A stretch of 64,000 nt of DNA, taken from NCBI GenBank assembly GCA_041393415.1, contig JAWKKE010000001.1, positions 310,001 through 374,000 on the forward strand, read 5' to 3'. The number at the start of each line of letters is the position of its first letter. The first letter of the stretch is position 1. Shown piece by piece: positions 34,925-43,945 of this stretch. The DNA comes from Thermoleophilia bacterium (GTDB taxonomy: Bacteria; Actinomycetota; Thermoleophilia; UBA2241). The notes below the pieces were generated by a model. The model ran no database searches and had not been told where the DNA came from. It worked only from the letters and a program-made list of their open reading frames with translations. A program made the position numbers and the translations under genes.

Positions 34925-35490
34925 ATGCCACCCCCCACCATCGTCGCGCGGTAGTTGCCGTCGACGGGATAGAACCCCAAATAGTGCAGACCGTACTGGC
35001 CGGAACGCCGGCCGGGATAGAACAAGACTGTTGGCACTCTGACCCGATCATGAAGACCACTCTCGAGCGCGTGGACACGCCAGAACGGGTGGAGGAGCAA
35101 CGCATCTGTAAGGAAGACAATTGTCTGTGGTCTCGCCTCCGAGACATGTGCTTCAACCGCCTTGATGAAGGCATTGTCCGTATTCGCCACGTTGCGGACC
35201 GCGCTGTTGACGTCCTCCGGATCCACGTCGCCTTCCAGCTCGAGCCACTGGTCCCATCGGCCGGATGCGTCCACAAGACCCCAGAGAATCTCGCGCAATG
35301 ACACCACCTCTACCGTCCACCCCTCGTTCGACAGCGCCGCCGACCACACTGGGATGCTCTGGGCTACCTCGTTCGTCTCGGTCGGATCATGCACAAAGTA
35401 GAAGAGGGGATCGCTCTTGGCCGGATTCAGCGCGCCGGGGCGATTCAGAAGCTCAAGGAACTGCTCGAAGGTCTCATTCAGCGAGGACAT
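34921..35490 (-). CDS. brxB: BREX protein BrxB (DUF1788)
   Basis: This 189-aa protein of the DUF1788 family has LFYFVHDPTETNEVAQSIPVW near the N-terminus, TIVFLTDALLLHPFWRVHALE in the middle and VLFYPGRRSGQYGLHYLGFYPVDGNYRA at the end. BrxB is a small core BREX component of unclear mechanism. The ATG at 35490 is chosen because AGGTGG lies 4 nt upstream; a longer frame to 35547 is possible but lies deep inside brxA. It overlaps brxA by 17 nt and brxC by 4 nt. Confidence 0.9.
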   Translation of the reverse strand: MSSLNETFEQFLELLNRPGALNPAKSDPLFYFVHDPTETNEVAQSIPVWSAALSNEGWTVEVVSLREILWGLVDASGRWDQWLELEGDVDPEDVNSAVRNVANTDNAFIKAVEAHVSEARPQTIVFLTDALLLHPFWRVHALESGLHDRVRVPTVLFYPGRRSGQYGLHYLGFYPVDGNYRATMVGGGM

Positions 35491-36271
35491 CAACCACCTC
35501 ATCGACAGATTCTTGCTTCCAGCTGAAGCGGGCGACCGACCCGGCAATCTGCAGGAGCCACCACTGCCCGTAGTCGCTCGAGGCCAGCTCCGTGACCAAA
35601 CGCGAGCGGTCGAATCCGTAGAGCATCCAGTCCCGGTGGTCGAGGATCGCTTGGTCGCTGAGTCCAGAAGAGCGGAGATCGTAGGCCAGATAGACCAGGG
35701 CCTCTGGTGCGGCCCTATAAGGGACAGTCTCGCGGCGCCCCTTGGCTGCTTCGCGGAGCAGCCCGTACTCGACTAGGGACTTCACCAGCGCGCGTGCGAT
35801 CTTCTTGGCGACCTCGTCGGACCAGGGAACTGGTATCAGGCCCTCGGCGTCGGCCTGCCGAATGAAACGAACGAAATCGTCAACGGTCAAGCTGAGTCGT
35901 CCTTCATTCAGCCCCGGCCAGTACACTTTGGTCACCGCGTCGCGCAGCAACAAGTCGTTTCGCGCCGAATACAGCATGCACAGGTCCGCGACGGCATGGG
36001 GCGACAAATCCGCTTCGAGCAGAAGCCTGAGCCGACGGGCAGGTGCGTCAGTTGGTAGGAGAAAGCGATTCGCGAACACGCGTCTCGCGATGTCTTGGGA
36101 ACGCCGGGCTGAGCTCTTGCCGAGGATGTCTTCGCTGATCACTCTGTCGCAGAACTCTCCGACCGGTTCACCGGGCTCCCACGCCCGCAACAGCCGCTTC
36201 ATCTCGTCGATTAGCGCGCTGCCCTTGGAAATCGCAATCGTATAGCGACGAGCGGACTCGCGGTCGTTCAT
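35474..36271 (-). CDS. brxA: BREX protein BrxA (DUF1819)
   Basis: This 265-aa protein of the DUF1819 family has the N-terminal YTIAISKGSALIDEMKRLLRAW, the central RRVFANRFLL and the helical C-terminal half typical of BrxA. BrxA is a small DNA-binding-type core protein found in most BREX operons, usually just before brxB, as here. The ATG at 36271 overlaps the stop of the preceding brxE-like gene (ATGA). The further upstream in-frame start would extend into that gene and is not favoured. Confidence 0.87.
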   Translation of the reverse strand: MNDRESARRYTIAISKGSALIDEMKRLLRAWEPGEPVGEFCDRVISEDILGKSSARRSQDIARRVFANRFLLPTDAPARRLRLLLEADLSPHAVADLCMLYSARNDLLLRDAVTKVYWPGLNEGRLSLTVDDFVRFIRQADAEGLIPVPWSDEVAKKIARALVKSLVEYGLLREAAKGRRETVPYRAAPEALVYLAYDLRSSGLSDQAILDHRDWMLYGFDRSRLVTELASSDYGQWWLLQIAGSVARFSWKQESVDEVVDVLAE

Positions 36272-36804
36272 CGACCCGCCTCGGCCGCTTCGAAGTACGG
36301 GTAACAGCGTGCTCCCGTGGCACATGCAGACGCGTAGGCAGAGGCGAGCTTCGGCAGAGCCCTGCCGGACGAGAGCTCCGACTCGCTCCCGAACGAGATC
36401 GGTCCAGCAACGCCATCGCTCTCGACCGAGCCGGCGGTCTCGCCAAGCCAGTCGATGAGGACGGCCGCGTTGCCCCCCAAGACCGTCCGTATCTGCTCCC
36501 GGAGAGACTCATCGTTGAGGTGCTCGAAGAAGCGACACTCGAGCGCGACGGGCAGCCGGAAGAGGTGAAAACGGCCGCCGACGCCGACCTTGGAGTCATG
36601 GTCGTCACGCGCAGCAGACGAGGTCGAACGCACAGCCGTGAGGAGTGCCGTCCGCGGGAAGATCATCTCAGTCGCCGAAAGACCCGCGGGCGTGAGGAAC
36701 TGAGTGCGCCACCAAGGCGGCTTCGCGCGTTCCCCAAGTGCGGCGACCACGCATCGAAGCAGAGCCAATCGGTCGAGCGCACGCCCGCTACTGGCGTTCT
36801 CCAC
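36268..36804 (-). CDS. brxE: BrxE-like small BREX protein
   Basis: This 178-aa protein resembles the BrxE family. The characteristic middle is FLTPAGLSATEMIFPRTALL followed by HDSKVGVGGRFHLFRLPVALE (about 68-88). BrxE marks type 6 BREX operons, in the order brxE-brxA-brxB-brxC-pglX-pglZ-brxD-brxHI. Here it heads an operon that ends in brxL, a type 1 feature, so the system mixes both. The GTG at 36804 is preceded by GAGGGG 4 nt upstream. It overlaps brxA by 4 nt. The 230 nt upstream (36805-37034) should hold the operon promoter; no gene is seen there. Confidence 0.7.
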   Translation of the reverse strand: MENASSGRALDRLALLRCVVAALGERAKPPWWRTQFLTPAGLSATEMIFPRTALLTAVRSTSSAARDDHDSKVGVGGRFHLFRLPVALECRFFEHLNDESLREQIRTVLGGNAAVLIDWLGETAGSVESDGVAGPISFGSESELSSGRALPKLASAYASACATGARCYPYFEAAEAGR

Positions 36805-37034
36805 TTGCCCCTCCCCCCAACATACTCACGCCCTGCTGCGCGCCGCCCAGACGCCAGCCGCAGAGTCTTTCCAGGGAAGCCGCGAACAGGCGTTACTTCG
36901 AGTGTGACGAGTCTACTCTAAGAGGTGGACGAACCCGAGCCTAGGTTCAGCGCGCTCCCGCGAATCCTCAGCTCGTTCCAGAAGCTCCACGCACCGTGGA
37001 AATGCCTCAAACACGACGCTACCTGGCGCCAGAC

Positions 37035-38309
37035 CTAGGCGTCGTGGCGAGTCGGCTTCCGTGCCAAATTCCTCAGTTCGTCCCGGAGGACTGTGCACGG
37101 GTCAATGGATCGGGCGTACCGCAAGGCCCAGCCGAGCTCCCACCTTGTCGCGAGATTCATCTCCGCCACGTCGCCGCGACCGATCACCAGCTGGGCCCTC
37201 TCGCTCACATACGCGCGGATGTCGCGGGCCAGGCGCCATGCCTCAAGCTCCCGCAGAAGCTTCTTCTCGCGCTCGTCCTCCGCCCACACGTGCTGCTGAC
37301 GCGCCCAACGGCGGCGCTCCGCCTCAATGTCCGCAATCCGGCGCCGCTTGGCATCTTCCTCGGCCGCGATGCGAAGGCGCTCTATCTCTTCCCGATCCAA
37401 CCGGACAGCGAGTGCGACGGCACCGAGGCGACTGATGAACTCGCCCACGCGCTCCTCCAGCCGTTCCTTCTTGCCGTCGCTCCAGGTCGCCCGAACACCT
37501 AGACGCTTCGCGTTCGTGATAGCGAGTGACAGTACGCCAGTCGGCCGATAGGTATAGGTTGTCGGAACGCGTTCCTCGTAGAACGTGCCGTCCCATGCAG
37601 TCCTGCGTCGAGGCGGGTCAGGCTTCGGGTTCTCATGGCGCTCCACTCGCTCGCTGATCGCAAACTCCAGCCACTCGTCCTCACACAGCACCCGGGTGAC
37701 TCGCTCTTCCGGATCGCACGGCTGTTGGGCTTCCCAGATCGAGCGGCGCGGCGGCTTCTTGCCCTTTGGCTTCACGATCCGCTCTTCCACGCGAAGGCCG
37801 GCGCCCTCCATGCCTTTCACGAGGGCGTCAGCAATGCGAAGAGCGCGGTCGAGGGACGTCGGCGACACGTTGATGTCCAGGCACGGCTTGTTGGTCCACG
37901 GCAGCAGGCCGTCATAGCGTGGCTTTGCCTTAGTGAGGTGCTGCAGGGTGCGCACGACAAGCGGATGAGGGTCCGTGAGGTTGTCGGCGACGACAACGTC
38001 ATGCTCCAGTCGAAGGGGCGCGACGTCGTCGAGCTCGGGGCGACGGGGCCGCGGCGCCGGCCGCGAGCGAGCGAAGGACACGAGCCGGTCGGGCTGACCC
38101 TTCTTGAGCCGCGGCAGTGCTGGCTTCTTGGGCGCGCTGCCAGCCTGCTTCTTCGCCCAGTAGCCACGTGGAGGCAATGGAACAGTCAGCTTGCGACAAG
38201 TCTTGGCCAGGGCCACGTCCGATACGCCGTACCTCTCGGCAACCTTGACGACTGGCTCGGCCCAGACTTCTTCGTACAGTCTGTCGCGCTCGTAGACCAC
38301 GTAGTTCAT
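37035..38309 (-). CDS. HTH-containing protein of unknown function (defence-island family)
   Basis: This 424-aa protein has a clear N-terminal homeodomain-like helix-turn-helix: RLYEEVWAEPVVKVAERYGVSDVALAKTCRKLTVPLPPRGYWAKK (about 10-54). I recognise this N-terminus as recurrent in uncharacterised proteins of bacterial mobile elements; no function is known to me. The middle has DINVSPTSLDRALRIADALVKGM, and the C-terminal third is a long charged helix (about 290-370, RLRIAAEEDAKRRRIADIEAERRRWARQQH), probably a coiled coil. It could be a DNA-binding regulator or a defence effector. It is divergent from the nuclease-like gene starting at 38429 and lies upstream of the BREX operon on the same strand, separated by 230 nt. 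Confidence 0.7.
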   Translation of the reverse strand: MNYVVYERDRLYEEVWAEPVVKVAERYGVSDVALAKTCRKLTVPLPPRGYWAKKQAGSAPKKPALPRLKKGQPDRLVSFARSRPAPRPRRPELDDVAPLRLEHDVVVADNLTDPHPLVVRTLQHLTKAKPRYDGLLPWTNKPCLDINVSPTSLDRALRIADALVKGMEGAGLRVEERIVKPKGKKPPRRSIWEAQQPCDPEERVTRVLCEDEWLEFAISERVERHENPKPDPPRRRTAWDGTFYEERVPTTYTYRPTGVLSLAITNAKRLGVRATWSDGKKERLEERVGEFISRLGAVALAVRLDREEIERLRIAAEEDAKRRRIADIEAERRRWARQQHVWAEDEREKKLLRELEAWRLARDIRAYVSERAQLVIGRGDVAEMNLATRWELGWALRYARSIDPCTVLRDELRNLARKPTRHDA

Positions 38310-38428
38310 CTGCCCACCCCGAGTCGCGTGTGGCTGACCTTCCGCAACGGGGTTCCACCCTGAGCCGCCTCGAAGGTCCAGACGGAATCAATATGATAGC
38401 CGCGGCGAGCGCATCGGGGGCGGACAGC

Positions 38429-39589
38429 ATGACAACGGAACTGGAGACGTTGCTAGCCGATCTCAACGGCAACGTCTTCTTGGGCGAGTACACGTTTGCA
38501 GCCAATCAGTTCCGATCCGCAACCAGGCAGGAGTATGAACTCGCTGACCACGTCGTTCTCCTTCCAGGAGCCGTCCTGGCATTCCAGGCGAAGGAGAGAA
38601 GTCCGAATGCCGACACTTCCGAAGATGCAGTCGTCAAGTGGTTCAAGCGCGAGGTCGAGAAGAGCGCATGCCGGCAACTGGCGGACACGAAGCACTTCTT
38701 CGAAACGGAGCCCGATCTGTCCTTGCCCAATCGGCGAGGCCACGTCCACGACCTCTCGGGACCCGACGCAGGCATCATCCAGGTAGCCCTCTACTCGGTT
38801 GCCCAGGACCCTCCCGCTTACGTGAAGCTCAAGACCCACAGGTTGAGTACCAAGGCGGGATTCGTGCACATCCTCAGCCTCGACGACTACCGCGAAGTCT
38901 GTCGGGTTCTCGCCCTACCCAGTGAGATCGCCGCGTATTTCGCATTCCGGCAGGACCTCCTTCTGAGACTCAAAGACTGGAATCACGGTGAGGCGGCTCT
39001 GGTGGCGGCCTTCATCAACGAGGACGCGTCTGGCAGATACGACTCCAATGAAATGCGAAGAACCATCGAAGACGCTCTACACGACAACGAGTCGTTCGAT
39101 GTAGGCAAGATGCTCATCGAGTTTGGAGACCGCGTCTTCTACGTTGAGGGTCAAGGCCAAGGCACCGAGTACTACGCAATCCTGGATGAGTTCATGTGGA
39201 TGAACCGAGTGCAGATGCGCAGCTTTCGCAAGCTACGCGACTGGGCTCTAGAGAAGGCCGGCGGCGAGGATCCCGAGATGCCCGCACGGATGCTGGTGCC
39301 GGCAAGAGGTACGGGATTCGTGGTCTTCCCAGTCCCGGATGGCCAGTTCGACAAGCGCATTACGGCGCTGAAGAACTACACCATGGCGGCGAAATACGAC
39401 TGTAAGCTTGACCGCCAGATTGGCGTGGCGGTGTCTCGCATCGGGGATGAGATCGAAATCGATTGGATGATGGCCAACTACCCTTGGGAACCCGACGCAG
39501 AAATGGACCGCAGACTGGAGGCCAACTACCCATTCCGCCCGAAGCCGGCCGAGAGGCTTGACTACCGATATCGCCGACGAAGCCCCTGA
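38429..39589 (+). CDS. Predicted PD-(D/E)xK-like nuclease, uncharacterised
   Basis: This 386-aa protein has an N-terminal segment with Glu35, Asp40 and then QAKER (Gln53-Lys55), spaced as in the D-(Q/E)xK core of restriction-endonuclease folds (ELADHVVLLPGAVLAFQAKER, residues 37-57). The following helix carries a KWFKREVEKSACRQLADTKHFFE pattern, also common after such cores. The rest (about 180-386) has no motif I can name. The ATG at 38429 has a GGGGGCGG stretch upstream; an in-frame ATG at 38393 is an alternative. It is divergent from the HTH gene and convergent with hamB. A defence nuclease is the best guess from fold and location. Confidence 0.6.
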   Translation: MTTELETLLADLNGNVFLGEYTFAANQFRSATRQEYELADHVVLLPGAVLAFQAKERSPNADTSEDAVVKWFKREVEKSACRQLADTKHFFETEPDLSLPNRRGHVHDLSGPDAGIIQVALYSVAQDPPAYVKLKTHRLSTKAGFVHILSLDDYREVCRVLALPSEIAAYFAFRQDLLLRLKDWNHGEAALVAAFINEDASGRYDSNEMRRTIEDALHDNESFDVGKMLIEFGDRVFYVEGQGQGTEYYAILDEFMWMNRVQMRSFRKLRDWALEKAGGEDPEMPARMLVPARGTGFVVFPVPDGQFDKRITALKNYTMAAKYDCKLDRQIGVAVSRIGDEIEIDWMMANYPWEPDAEMDRRLEANYPFRPKPAERLDYRYRRRSP

Positions 39590-39685
39590 GCATGCGTCTC
39601 GTTAGCCGGCTAACCGGGCCCGTGACCGTACTCCTAACACTATGCGATGACGGCGTGGGGACCAGTAGCCCTGATGGCCCTTCGT

Positions 39686-42600
39686 CTACGCCTCGGCGTT
39701 GCCGGTGGATACACCTGAAAGCACCTGCCAGACACGGCGATAGTCGTGGCCAGACATCGTTGCGCCGGTCGGGCGGGCTCTAGACCAACCGGAGTCATCC
39801 AGCCGCGCGAGGAATGCGCGAGCTGCTGCGACAGAGTGGACGTGCTCCTCGCCAGCCTGTCGAACGAACTCTGCACCCAGCGATCCAGCCACTGTTCGGG
39901 GGGCCGAGTTCATGCGCATGAGCACTCCTGCCTCCGTGTTCACTCCGTGATAGAGCATGGCGGCCGCGCTGTTGATGCGTCTGATCTCGTCCTCGGTCAG
40001 CTTGTCAACGTCGAACCCGGCTGTGGGCATTTTGGACAGAGCGGCAAGTCCCCAAGTTCCACTGTTAGCTAGGACCTTGTAGATGGCCTTGCACGCGAGG
40101 CCAATCCGATCGGTCGATGTGTTCCCGGTGAAGTACCCATCGGCAATTGCCTGTATGGATTCACCGCCGACCCACGCTTGGGCAATATCCGCAATTCTCC
40201 GGTTCAAAGTCCCATGTGAGCCAATCGTCTCCAAGTCCTGCCCAATGCTCGGAAGGCGCATCATCACGCCGATCAGAGCTGGCAGCGAGGACCCGCTGGA
40301 GTCGAAGAGGCTCGTCGGTTCCCAATCGGCCTTTGTGAGCTTGCGATCCAGTCGCTGGAGCCCTAGGAGCGCCTTTGAGACGCCCTCAGGAGAGAAGCCT
40401 GTAGCATCAGCAAGTACGGCGTTCTCGGGATGTTGGGAAAGCTTCCGCGCGTAGCCACGTGTCGCATCGAGCAGAAGCTTCGCCTTCGCTCGATCTTGTT
40501 CAGTCGAACGCGAACGCAGGTACCCATATCCGAACGTGTTGCGGAGCAGCTGCTCTGTCTCCGCGAGCACGGCATCGAGGCTGCGCTTCTCGTTCCATAG
40601 ATGAGCGACGTAGCACCTGAAGTCGGACCATTGGTCCTCTTCGATCACAAGCTCCAAGTCGTTCAGGCGACCCGCCTGCTCGAGCTCATCAAGAAGACTC
40701 ACCAGCCTGGACACCAGATTCTCGGTCGCTAGTCCGATGTACCTCTCCACTTCGACGGGGTTGGTGCCGGCGGCCAAGCCAACGACCCCGACGCTATCGT
40801 GCCCAATCCTGCCTGCTCGTCCAGCAAGGTTCCAGAAAGCGCGATGCGACATCTCCTTGCCGTAGGGATACTTCCTCGACGCAAGGAAGACCGAGCTCAC
40901 TGGGAAGTTGATACCTTGGGCGATCGTCGTGGTCGCGCAAAGGACCCGCAGCGAGCCATGCTCCGCGAGCCATTCGATCATCGTTCGGGCCTCGTCGGAC
41001 AGGGCTGAATGATGAACGGCCACTCCGCATCCGAGCAGGTCGACAAGCTCGTAGTCTGGTCCTATTTCGTTCCTCAGGTACTGCTGGACAAGCTGGATGT
41101 CGTCAGGGACGTCATCGAATGGCCCGAAACGCGACGCCGCCAGCTTCGCCATGCTCCAGGTGTTCGGCACTGTCGAGCCCACCGCAATGCTCGTGCCTCT
41201 ATCGGAGAAGGCCGCGGCCATACCGACCGCCTGCGCGGAAAGCGTCGCCCTGGCTTTGGCGAAGGAGATATCGAGGGGTCGCACGGCGCCCACTCGGTGT
41301 TCACCAGACAGACAGGTTGTGCCGGGGTCGGTGATGACCGTCTTGTATCGCAGCTGCCAGTCGCCACGCCTCGCCGGCTCACTTGCCGCGTGGAACACGC
41401 CGACGATACGGTCATTCGGCTGCCAAGCACTCGTGCTGAGGCTGATGGTCTTGCCGCTGTCGGGGTCAAGCCACCGCGTAAGATCATCCGCGTTCGGGAC
41501 ATTGGGCATTAGCAGCAGGAATGCCGCGCTCTGGCAGTCCCTCTTGACTGTCGCAATCAGCAACTCGATCCGGAGACCGCGGGCCTCGTCTTCGAGATTG
41601 TGAGCCTCATCAACGACCAGTAGCACAAGTGGTCGAGCGACCTTCTTGTTTCGGATTACGAACTGCAGCTTCTCGGGCGTCGAGACAAGAACGTCGAATG
41701 ATTCCTTCGATGATCCTCCGCCTAGCAGCTCCTCTTCAAAGGCGTCCACTTCGACGGCCCCGCTCAGCTGCTCCACGCGGACGCCGAGAAGATCAAGGTG
41801 ACTTCGCAGCCTCCTGGTAATCTGCGCGACGAGTGCGCGCGTCGGTGCGACATATGCGATCCACCCGCCGTCTGCGACGAACTGATTCAGCGCCTGGAGC
41901 ATACGGAACTCCGCGAGCACCGTCTTCCCGCCCGATGTGGGCAAGTCCACGACAACGGCACGCGCCGCCTGATCCAGCAGCCCCTGCTCGCGGATAGCGG
42001 CGCGCTGCGGAGGCAAGAGCTCGAACATACCCTGGGACTTCGTCATATGAGTTACGAACTGGGTGACTCGCGAGTTGACAGTGTGAGCCACCCACCAGAC
42101 GGAGCCAGAAGTCATCTTCCTCGCCGCGATGTGCAGCCAACGCAAGACCATTTCGAGCTCAAAGTCGCCAGCCAACATTGCCGATTCCGCTGCTGCCTCG
42201 AAGTGCTTGTCCAATTCGGCGTCGATGGAGCGGGGCTGTCCCTGAATCATGTATTGACCAAGCAGCTCGGTAGCGCGGGCCCAGTGGTACAGGGCGAGCA
42301 ATCGCAGTGCGAGCCCCTCCGCGGCAGCCGAATCAGTTCCCTCGAGAAGATGGGCCTCGTACTTGTCTTGCTCACTCCGAAGGATGGAGACTGCATCTGC
42401 TACTGAGTTCAAGTCGTTCCAGTCTCGCTTGCGTAGCAGCGACACCCAGGCAGAGTAGACGCCGGCGAGAACCCGCTTGTCCCAGTCTCCGGCTGCTAGC
42501 GGAGAGGTCGCCGCCAGAGATGGTTCCGCGAGGTACCGGCGCAAGTCCGTCCACCTATCACTGCAGTAAGCAAAGGCCCCAAGACGAAGCGTGCGCAGCA

Positions 42601-42949
42601 TGGTGTCTTCTGGAGTCGAAGGCTCCGGGATCACGCGCAGGAGTCCATATGCCCGATGGGCGCCCGCCTGAGCCTGCGCCTGCAGCCTGAGACCCTCCTC
42701 ATCGCTGCGCCCATCCAGGAGGGCGTCCAAGCCCTCAAGGGCGGCGATCTCATACGCTGCTGCTAGCATTTCTGTCCGCCGCTGGTCGTTCGAATCCAGC
42801 GTGCAACCAAGATGCATTTGGCGCCCAACGGCGTCCTTCACGGCCAGGTCTTCCGCAAGGCTCAACAGGCGGTCGCGTTCTTCCTCACCGAAAGCGACTA
42901 CCGCCCAATGCGCGTCCACAGCGGTGAGATCACCAAGCTTGACTGTCAC
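39686..42949 (-). CDS. hamB: Hachiman helicase HamB (DEAH, superfamily 2)
   Basis: This 1087-aa helicase has an N-terminal helical region of about 300 residues. Walker A is DLPTSGGKTVLAEF (336-349), the DEAH box LLVVDEAHNLEDEARG (444-459), motif III-like region follows, and motifs V-VI are ATTTIAQGINFPVSSV and RAFWNLAGRAGRIG. Its GTG overlaps the stop of a DUF1837/HamA gene (GTGA). HamA plus HamB is the Hachiman anti-phage system, in which HamB senses DNA and restrains or activates the HamA nuclease. Length matches HamB proteins. Its 3' end converges on the nuclease-like gene with a 96-nt gap containing a 14-nt palindrome (39601-39614). Confidence 0.85.
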   Translation of the reverse strand: MTVKLGDLTAVDAHWAVVAFGEEERDRLLSLAEDLAVKDAVGRQMHLGCTLDSNDQRRTEMLAAAYEIAALEGLDALLDGRSDEEGLRLQAQAQAGAHRAYGLLRVIPEPSTPEDTMLRTLRLGAFAYCSDRWTDLRRYLAEPSLAATSPLAAGDWDKRVLAGVYSAWVSLLRKRDWNDLNSVADAVSILRSEQDKYEAHLLEGTDSAAAEGLALRLLALYHWARATELLGQYMIQGQPRSIDAELDKHFEAAAESAMLAGDFELEMVLRWLHIAARKMTSGSVWWVAHTVNSRVTQFVTHMTKSQGMFELLPPQRAAIREQGLLDQAARAVVVDLPTSGGKTVLAEFRMLQALNQFVADGGWIAYVAPTRALVAQITRRLRSHLDLLGVRVEQLSGAVEVDAFEEELLGGGSSKESFDVLVSTPEKLQFVIRNKKVARPLVLLVVDEAHNLEDEARGLRIELLIATVKRDCQSAAFLLLMPNVPNADDLTRWLDPDSGKTISLSTSAWQPNDRIVGVFHAASEPARRGDWQLRYKTVITDPGTTCLSGEHRVGAVRPLDISFAKARATLSAQAVGMAAAFSDRGTSIAVGSTVPNTWSMAKLAASRFGPFDDVPDDIQLVQQYLRNEIGPDYELVDLLGCGVAVHHSALSDEARTMIEWLAEHGSLRVLCATTTIAQGINFPVSSVFLASRKYPYGKEMSHRAFWNLAGRAGRIGHDSVGVVGLAAGTNPVEVERYIGLATENLVSRLVSLLDELEQAGRLNDLELVIEEDQWSDFRCYVAHLWNEKRSLDAVLAETEQLLRNTFGYGYLRSRSTEQDRAKAKLLLDATRGYARKLSQHPENAVLADATGFSPEGVSKALLGLQRLDRKLTKADWEPTSLFDSSGSSLPALIGVMMRLPSIGQDLETIGSHGTLNRRIADIAQAWVGGESIQAIADGYFTGNTSTDRIGLACKAIYKVLANSGTWGLAALSKMPTAGFDVDKLTEDEIRRINSAAAMLYHGVNTEAGVLMRMNSAPRTVAGSLGAEFVRQAGEEHVHSVAAARAFLARLDDSGWSRARPTGATMSGHDYRRVWQVLSGVSTGNAEA

Positions 42950-43767
42950 TGCGCACTTCCCAAGGCGGCAGCCACTAATGCGGGAAGAGCGTCAATCGAG
43001 TCTGGCGGCAGATAGATGGCGAGCAGCTCGATCGAGGTCCCCGCCGGGCACGCCCCGCCGATAGTGGTCGCTCTGCCTGCCAGGTCGCGCGCATCTGCGT
43101 CCACGTCACGCACCAAGACACCAAAGAGCGAGACGTCGGTCTCGTCTGCGAAGTACCGGCGAGCCGCTCCAACATACCGAGCCTGCCAATCGGATTGAAT
43201 CGAGTGGTGGCCAAGGTAGGTGACCAGGCTGTCCTTGAACACGGTCGACGTGCACAAGTCCTCAAGCTGCTTCCTCATGCCGTGTCGTCCGTCGACCACA
43301 GTTGGTGGCCACTGCTTCTGGCTCGAAGTCTTGACCTCCCCGAAAGCGAACCGGCATTCGTCGCCGGTGAGGGATGCAAAGCCCACCAAGTCGGTACCCG
43401 CTGCACTGGCACTGGGGTTCTTGAGGTCACGTCCTCCAGGCCAAGGGAACTCGCAGCTACGGTAATCGGTAAGAAGGGCTTCCGCGAGTGCCTCCCCGAT
43501 TCGCCAAGACGGCGGGTCGGGAATGCGAGAAAGGAGACGATTGATACCGTCCACCGCAAACGCAGTGTCTGCGGCCATCGAGAGCAGAGCGGCAAGTCTC
43601 TCCCTGCCTTCATCATCTCGAAGCAGCGGCGGCAGACGCCGCGACAGGGCGGCGTCCAAGTCCGAAGTCGACAGAACGTAGCCATGGACAGCGACCCGCG
43701 GAGCGTCAGCAGTGTACGCCTCGGTACCGAGCGGCAGGGTCAATGCCGGCCCCCCGTGTTCTTCCAC
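42946..43767 (-). CDS. hamA: Hachiman nuclease HamA (DUF1837)
   Basis: This 273-aa protein of the DUF1837/HamA type has the restriction-endonuclease core Asp126 (GTDLVGF) and Glu144-Val-Lys146 in FAFGEVKTSSQ, flanked by RIGEALAEALLTDY. HamA is the effector nuclease of Hachiman, degrading DNA when released by HamB. The GTG at 43767 has GAGGGG 5 nt upstream. It is first in a two-gene operon with hamB. The 178 nt upstream (43768-43945) contain two TGCTAGCCC repeats and must include the promoter. Confidence 0.83.
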   Translation of the reverse strand: MEEHGGPALTLPLGTEAYTADAPRVAVHGYVLSTSDLDAALSRRLPPLLRDDEGRERLAALLSMAADTAFAVDGINRLLSRIPDPPSWRIGEALAEALLTDYRSCEFPWPGGRDLKNPSASAAGTDLVGFASLTGDECRFAFGEVKTSSQKQWPPTVVDGRHGMRKQLEDLCTSTVFKDSLVTYLGHHSIQSDWQARYVGAARRYFADETDVSLFGVLVRDVDADARDLAGRATTIGGACPAGTSIELLAIYLPPDSIDALPALVAAALGSAQ

Positions 43768-43945
43768 GCCACCCCTCGTCGTCTAGTGTCGTCTGCTAGC
43801 CCACCGTTCGCGCAGCGTGCTAGCCCGGGCCGCTCCCCAGACCGGTTCTCTGCCGTCATCCTAGACCCTGCCCTAGACGAACGCGAGGGCGATCCCCGGT
43901 CGTCGACCTTTGGAGCTGGAGTCTCGGGGACGTCGGACACTCCGT

